Of a DNA stretch of 64,000 nucleotides, positions 61,587 to 64,000 are shown in pieces. Below the pieces are notes generated by a model that searched no databases, was not told the DNA's origin, and saw only the letters and a list, made by a program, of their open reading frames with translations. Each line of letters begins with the position of its first letter. The stretch's first letter is position 1. Made by a program: the position numbers and the translations under genes. Source of the DNA: Neobacillus kokaensis (GTDB lineage Bacteria > Bacillota > Bacilli > Bacillales > Cytobacillaceae); NCBI RefSeq assembly GCF_014656545.1, contig NZ_BNDS01000017.1, forward strand, positions 1-64,000, written 5' to 3'.

Positions 61587-62308
61587 GGAAACGGAAAAGG
61601 GCTTTTCATCCAGACTACGAAGAACATATCGATGAATCATGGCTGATTCCATATGCCGATTTACTGACATTACTGCTGGCCTTATTTATTGTCTTATACG
61701 CAGCCAGCACGATTGATAAAGAAAAATATCAATCGATTATGGAGTCATTTCAATCAGAGCTGACTGGAACAAAAATCGCTAATCAGCAGGTTGGTCTTTC
61801 TCCAACACCGCCTTCGCCGGAGCAGGGGAAAGCGATGCCGGTACAAAAAGGCAACGATCAGGACCTGGATGGTTTAAAACACCGACTGGAAGGGTATATA
61901 ACAAAAAACAGTCTGCAGGATAAGGTTACACTCCGGGAGACAAAAAAAGGGATTGAAGTGTCGTTAAAAGAGGTTGTGTTGTTTGATTCGGGAAAAGCAG
62001 AGCTGAAGGAGCGGTCGCACAAAACCTTGAACGGAATCGTTGGATTAATTAATACCGTTCCAAATCCAATCAGTATCGAGGGTCATACGGACAATGTCCC
62101 GGCTTATAATACGGTCTATTCCTCCAACTGGGAACTATCGGCCGCACGGGCGGCAAGTGTACTTCACTACTTCGAAACACACAAAGTAGCACCAAAGCGC
62201 ATGCAATTCTCCGGATACGGCGAATACAAGCCACTATACCCAAACGACTCAGATAAGAACCGTCAAGCCAACCGCCGTGTCACCATCGTCATCTTGCGAA
62301 ATAGCTAG
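61583..62308 (+). CDS. motB: flagellar stator protein MotB
   Basis: A 241-residue protein with one helix carrying the proton-binding Asp (YADLLTLLLALFIVLYAAS), a plug segment and an OmpA-like peptidoglycan-binding domain (IEGHTDNVP ... NRQANRRVTIVI). It overlaps motA by ATGA. The helix pattern fits a proton-driven MotB type, but ion use cannot be proven here. Confidence 0.93.
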   Translation: MRKRKRAFHPDYEEHIDESWLIPYADLLTLLLALFIVLYAASTIDKEKYQSIMESFQSELTGTKIANQQVGLSPTPPSPEQGKAMPVQKGNDQDLDGLKHRLEGYITKNSLQDKVTLRETKKGIEVSLKEVVLFDSGKAELKERSHKTLNGIVGLINTVPNPISIEGHTDNVPAYNTVYSSNWELSAARAASVLHYFETHKVAPKRMQFSGYGEYKPLYPNDSDKNRQANRRVTIVILRNS

Positions 62309-62318
62309 CGAGACAGGG

Positions 62319-62347
62319 GGAACGGGGCTTCCGTTCCTTTCCTATTT
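62319..62347 (+). terminator. terminator after motAB
   Basis: GGAACGG-GGCTT-CCGTTCC followed by TTTCCTATTTGTTTT, 11 nt after the motB stop. Confidence 0.75.
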
Positions 62348-62384
62348 GTTTTATAAAAGTTTTTATAAAAATGGCTATTAAGGC

Positions 62385-62420
62385 TAAACATTTTGCCTTA
62401 GGCTGTCGATATACTATAAT
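62385..62420 (+). promoter_or_regulatory. overlapping sigma-28-like and sigma-A-like promoters
   Basis: TAAA (62385-62388), 16 nt, GTCGATAT (62405-62412) matches the sigma-28 consensus at 4/4 and 7/8, with the same spacing as the flgM promoter. Overlapping it, TTGCCT (62393-62398), 16 nt, TATAAT (62415-62420) is a sigma-A-type promoter with a perfect -10. Both point toward the second riboswitch, which starts about 80 nt downstream. Confidence 0.65.
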
Positions 62421-62504
62421 AGGCGATACTAGTAAATGTAATTTTTTTGAAGCTAGCACATTTTATCTAGTCACAATTATTATAGTTAAGTAACAAAAAT
62501 GAAA

Positions 62505-62581
62505 GGCAAAATCACTGAAAGGTGATGACGCAAAGCTATAGGGGCTTCCGTCATGTAAATTGACAAAGTCAGCCAGCTGCC
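62505..62581 (+). ncRNA. c-di-GMP-I (GEMM) riboswitch before a 45-residue peptide gene
   Basis: The closing stem (GGCA/TGCC) encloses ATCACT-GAAA-GGTGAT, a GNRA tetraloop stem, and the core ACGCAAAGCTATAGGGGCT shared with the riboswitch at 43972-44045. There is no terminator after it. The aptamer's last bases end about 10 nt before AAAGGAG at 62591, so ribosome-binding control is likely. It is a full aptamer by eye. Confidence 0.9.
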
Positions 62582-62606
62582 ATCAATTACAAAGGAGAAA
62601 TTATTG

Positions 62607-62744
62607 ATGTCAAAAAGTTTATGGATCACACCAGAAGAACATCTTCGAAAGAAAAAAGTGAAGAAAAATCTTCTCTACGTTTCTTTAATGCTTGGAACTG
62701 CTATCCTAAGCACATTGGTAACTATAGCAACCTATCAATTTTAG
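62607..62744 (+). CDS. 45-residue single-helix membrane peptide under c-di-GMP control
   Basis: An ORF with ATG at 62607 and AAAGGAG 9-10 nt upstream. The product starts MSKSLWITPEEHLRKKK, has a very basic stretch (residues 14-20) and then one membrane helix (about 22-42), ending TYQF. I recognise no family. It is preceded by a c-di-GMP riboswitch and a possible sigma-28 promoter, and follows motAB. This points to a motility role, for example binding a motor or membrane partner, but this is inference. Confidence 0.75.
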   Translation: MSKSLWITPEEHLRKKKVKKNLLYVSLMLGTAILSTLVTIATYQF

Positions 62745-62751
62745 GCAAAAC

Positions 62752-62800
62752 AGAGGGACGGTTCCCATGCTTCCTAGAAGGAGGCATGAGAACCGTCTCT
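62752..62800. repeat. dispersed GGGACGGTTC palindrome acting as bidirectional terminator
   Basis: AGAGGGACGGTTCCCATGC... and GCATGAGAACCGTCTCT form a stem of about 20 bp with few mismatches and a 5-nt loop (62775-62779). It has A residues on one side and T residues on the other. It lies between the peptide gene and the convergent GH101 gene. The arms match the repeat copies at 26367 and 26738. Confidence 0.75.
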
Positions 62801-62815
62801 TTGTTTTATGCACAT

Positions 62816-64000
62816 TTAATCTATTTGTTTGATACGGAGGTTATCGAGGATAAACGTCCCCTCACCCGTATGCATGGTGATAGGGGAGCCATCATTAAAG
62901 ATTCCAATATAGGTTTGCCCATTTTCAGAACCTGTTACAATAATTTCGGCAGTTCTTGTTTCAGTTGAAGCAGGAAGTGAATCATTCACGCTCAAACCTT
63001 TGACACCATTAATATTTCTAGCGTCTATTTCCTGATCGCCAGAGATGATGCGGAATGAATTAGCTGTTGTTTGATAGTCAAACGAAACTTTATAGGTTAC
63101 ACCCGGTTTAAAGGTGAAGTGCTGCGGAATAGTGCGATAAACTAAACCAGCATTTCCACTATTGGTTTTCACGGACCAATTTCCACCTATTACATCATCG
63201 ATTACCTTTGCATTTGCCCAGCCCTTTTGAGTGTAAGGAGCATGCAGTTCTGCTAAATGGGTACGATTATCCGCTACTCCTTCAATATTGCCAATGACAA
63301 ATGGGTATATGCCTTGTACTACCGATTCGAAGTCTTGAACGAATTGATTAGAAGAAACATAATTATTTAATGTTTTTTGTACAATTCGAATGTCATCAAA
63401 TTCTGTGTTACCCTCACCCGCTTCACGGGTTAATGTTATTACAGCCGTATCATTTTGAGCTGTAAAGCTAACCTGCATTCTTTGCATTTTGCTATTATAC
63501 CCGTTAGTTGATGCATGTGAATCGGCCTTTACATAGTTCTTTTGCAAGCTGCGAAGCGTACTGTTACTTACGTCTTTCAATGCACCAGTCACCTTAATGG
63601 AAGCTTTGGCATCACTATTGTTTTCAATATAAACCTCTGCGACATAATCTTTACCCGGTTCTAAATCAGTTAAAGTACGAGTAACAGAAGTTGGTTTTGA
63701 CGGACTGTCAATATTTAAATAGTAGTCACCGCTGCTTAATTGGCGCGCACTGCCGGTTTGGCTTGTACGTTGGACGCTAACCGATGTTTTGTCGCCGGCA
63801 ACTTTTGTATATTTATCCTCAACAGTACCGGTATTAAATCCTGAGTCATATACATGATTTCCGGTGCTCCACTCATCAACCTGAGCCCCTTTATTTTTCC
63901 CTGCAACCACAACATATGGAGTTGCTGGTTCAGCCGTTAATGTGACTTGGTTTTGAACTACCTTCACTTTTTGTTTTTTGGCCCGACCTTGATCCGTCAA
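62816..64000 (-). CDS. endo-alpha-N-acetylgalactosaminidase, C-terminal part (GH101)
   Basis: Partial: 394 C-terminal residues are visible; the gene continues beyond the right edge. The sequence VADNRTHLAELHAPYTQKGW ... IGGNWSVKTNSG ... VYRTIPQHFTFKPGVTYKVSFDYQ closely resembles the C-terminal galactose-binding-like region of Streptococcus pneumoniae SpGH101, as I remember it. An upstream carbohydrate-binding-like domain is also visible (LEPGKDYVAEVYIENNSDAKASIKV). GH101 enzymes release Gal-beta-1,3-GalNAc from mucin-type O-glycans. The catalytic domain itself is outside the window, so the call rests on the accessory domains. Confidence 0.75.
   Translation of the reverse strand: MTDQGRAKKQKVKVVQNQVTLTAEPATPYVVVAGKNKGAQVDEWSTGNHVYDSGFNTGTVEDKYTKVAGDKTSVSVQRTSQTGSARQLSSGDYYLNIDSPSKPTSVTRTLTDLEPGKDYVAEVYIENNSDAKASIKVTGALKDVSNSTLRSLQKNYVKADSHASTNGYNSKMQRMQVSFTAQNDTAVITLTREAGEGNTEFDDIRIVQKTLNNYVSSNQFVQDFESVVQGIYPFVIGNIEGVADNRTHLAELHAPYTQKGWANAKVIDDVIGGNWSVKTNSGNAGLVYRTIPQHFTFKPGVTYKVSFDYQTTANSFRIISGDQEIDARNINGVKGLSVNDSLPASTETRTAEIIVTGSENGQTYIGIFNDGSPITMHTGEGTFILDNLRIKQID

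Noticed and set aside
62621-62968. Plus-strand ORF of 115 residues
   Set aside because: It overlaps the small peptide gene in another frame, then a palindromic terminator and the antisense of the GH101 gene.

Overview
The window looks like chromosomal DNA of a motile Bacillaceae species (Bacillus sensu lato; Neobacillus or Cytobacillus-like is a guess). The signs are AT-rich Firmicute sequence, strong AGGAGG-type ribosome binding sites, lipoprotein substrate-binding proteins of the LplA type, Gram-positive flagellar genes (FlhO/FlhP, FlgM, YaaR-like, no P or L ring genes) and sigma-A, CcpA and sigma-D type sites. No rRNA, tRNA, IS element or CRISPR array was seen.

Positions 1-26,400 hold carbohydrate uptake and breakdown genes. 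(a) 33-5560, minus strand: a CUT1 ABC importer (binding protein, two permeases), a GH112 galacto-N-biose/lacto-N-biose phosphorylase and a small membrane protein, with a divergent AraC-type regulator. The promoter has a cre-like site overlapping its -35. (b) 6796-17030, minus: LacI regulator, Gfo/Idh/MocA oxidoreductase, YesL (DUF624), LplB, LplC, LplA, an anchored unknown protein and a GH35 beta-galactosidase. (c) 17227-24197, minus: a paralogous set with LacI regulator, Gfo/Idh/MocA oxidoreductase, two permeases, a binding protein and a metallophosphoesterase. An esterase and mannose-6-phosphate isomerase follow. At the far right edge is the C-terminal part of a GH101 endo-alpha-N-acetylgalactosaminidase. 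GH101 releases Gal-beta-1,3-GalNAc, the substrate of GH112, so the two edges of the window suggest use of mucin-type O-glycans.

Positions 26,700-62,800 hold a nearly complete flagellar locus with its own sigma-28, anti-sigma factor, stator and flagellin. It has no chemotaxis genes, no fliL, and no csrA/fliW. Minus-strand units are yaaR-like/flhO/flhP, flgM-flgN-flgK-flgL, pilZ, flagellin, a 1237-residue secreted repeat protein, fliD, fliK-flgD-flgE, and a 17-kb operon from fliM to sigma-28 (fliM, fliN1, fliT-like, fliS, flgB, flgC, fliE-J, fliN2, fliO-R, flhB, flhA, flhF, flhG, fliA). On the plus strand are a FlgJ-like glucosaminidase, motA-motB and a 45-residue membrane peptide.

The most interesting feature is the cyclic-di-GMP wiring. 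One c-di-GMP-I (GEMM) riboswitch followed by a terminator precedes the fliM-fliA operon. A second aptamer, sharing its core with the first, sits directly before the ribosome binding site of the 45-residue membrane peptide next to motAB, behind overlapping sigma-28-like and sigma-A-like promoters. A membrane-anchored PilZ protein lies between flgL and flagellin. FliM lacks the N-terminal CheY-binding motif, and a FliN paralogue carries it instead. Other oddities are two intergenic repeat arrays with an exact 21-nt period, a dispersed palindromic repeat that forms the C-terminus of the sigma factor, and a DnaA-box-rich stretch between manA and fliA.
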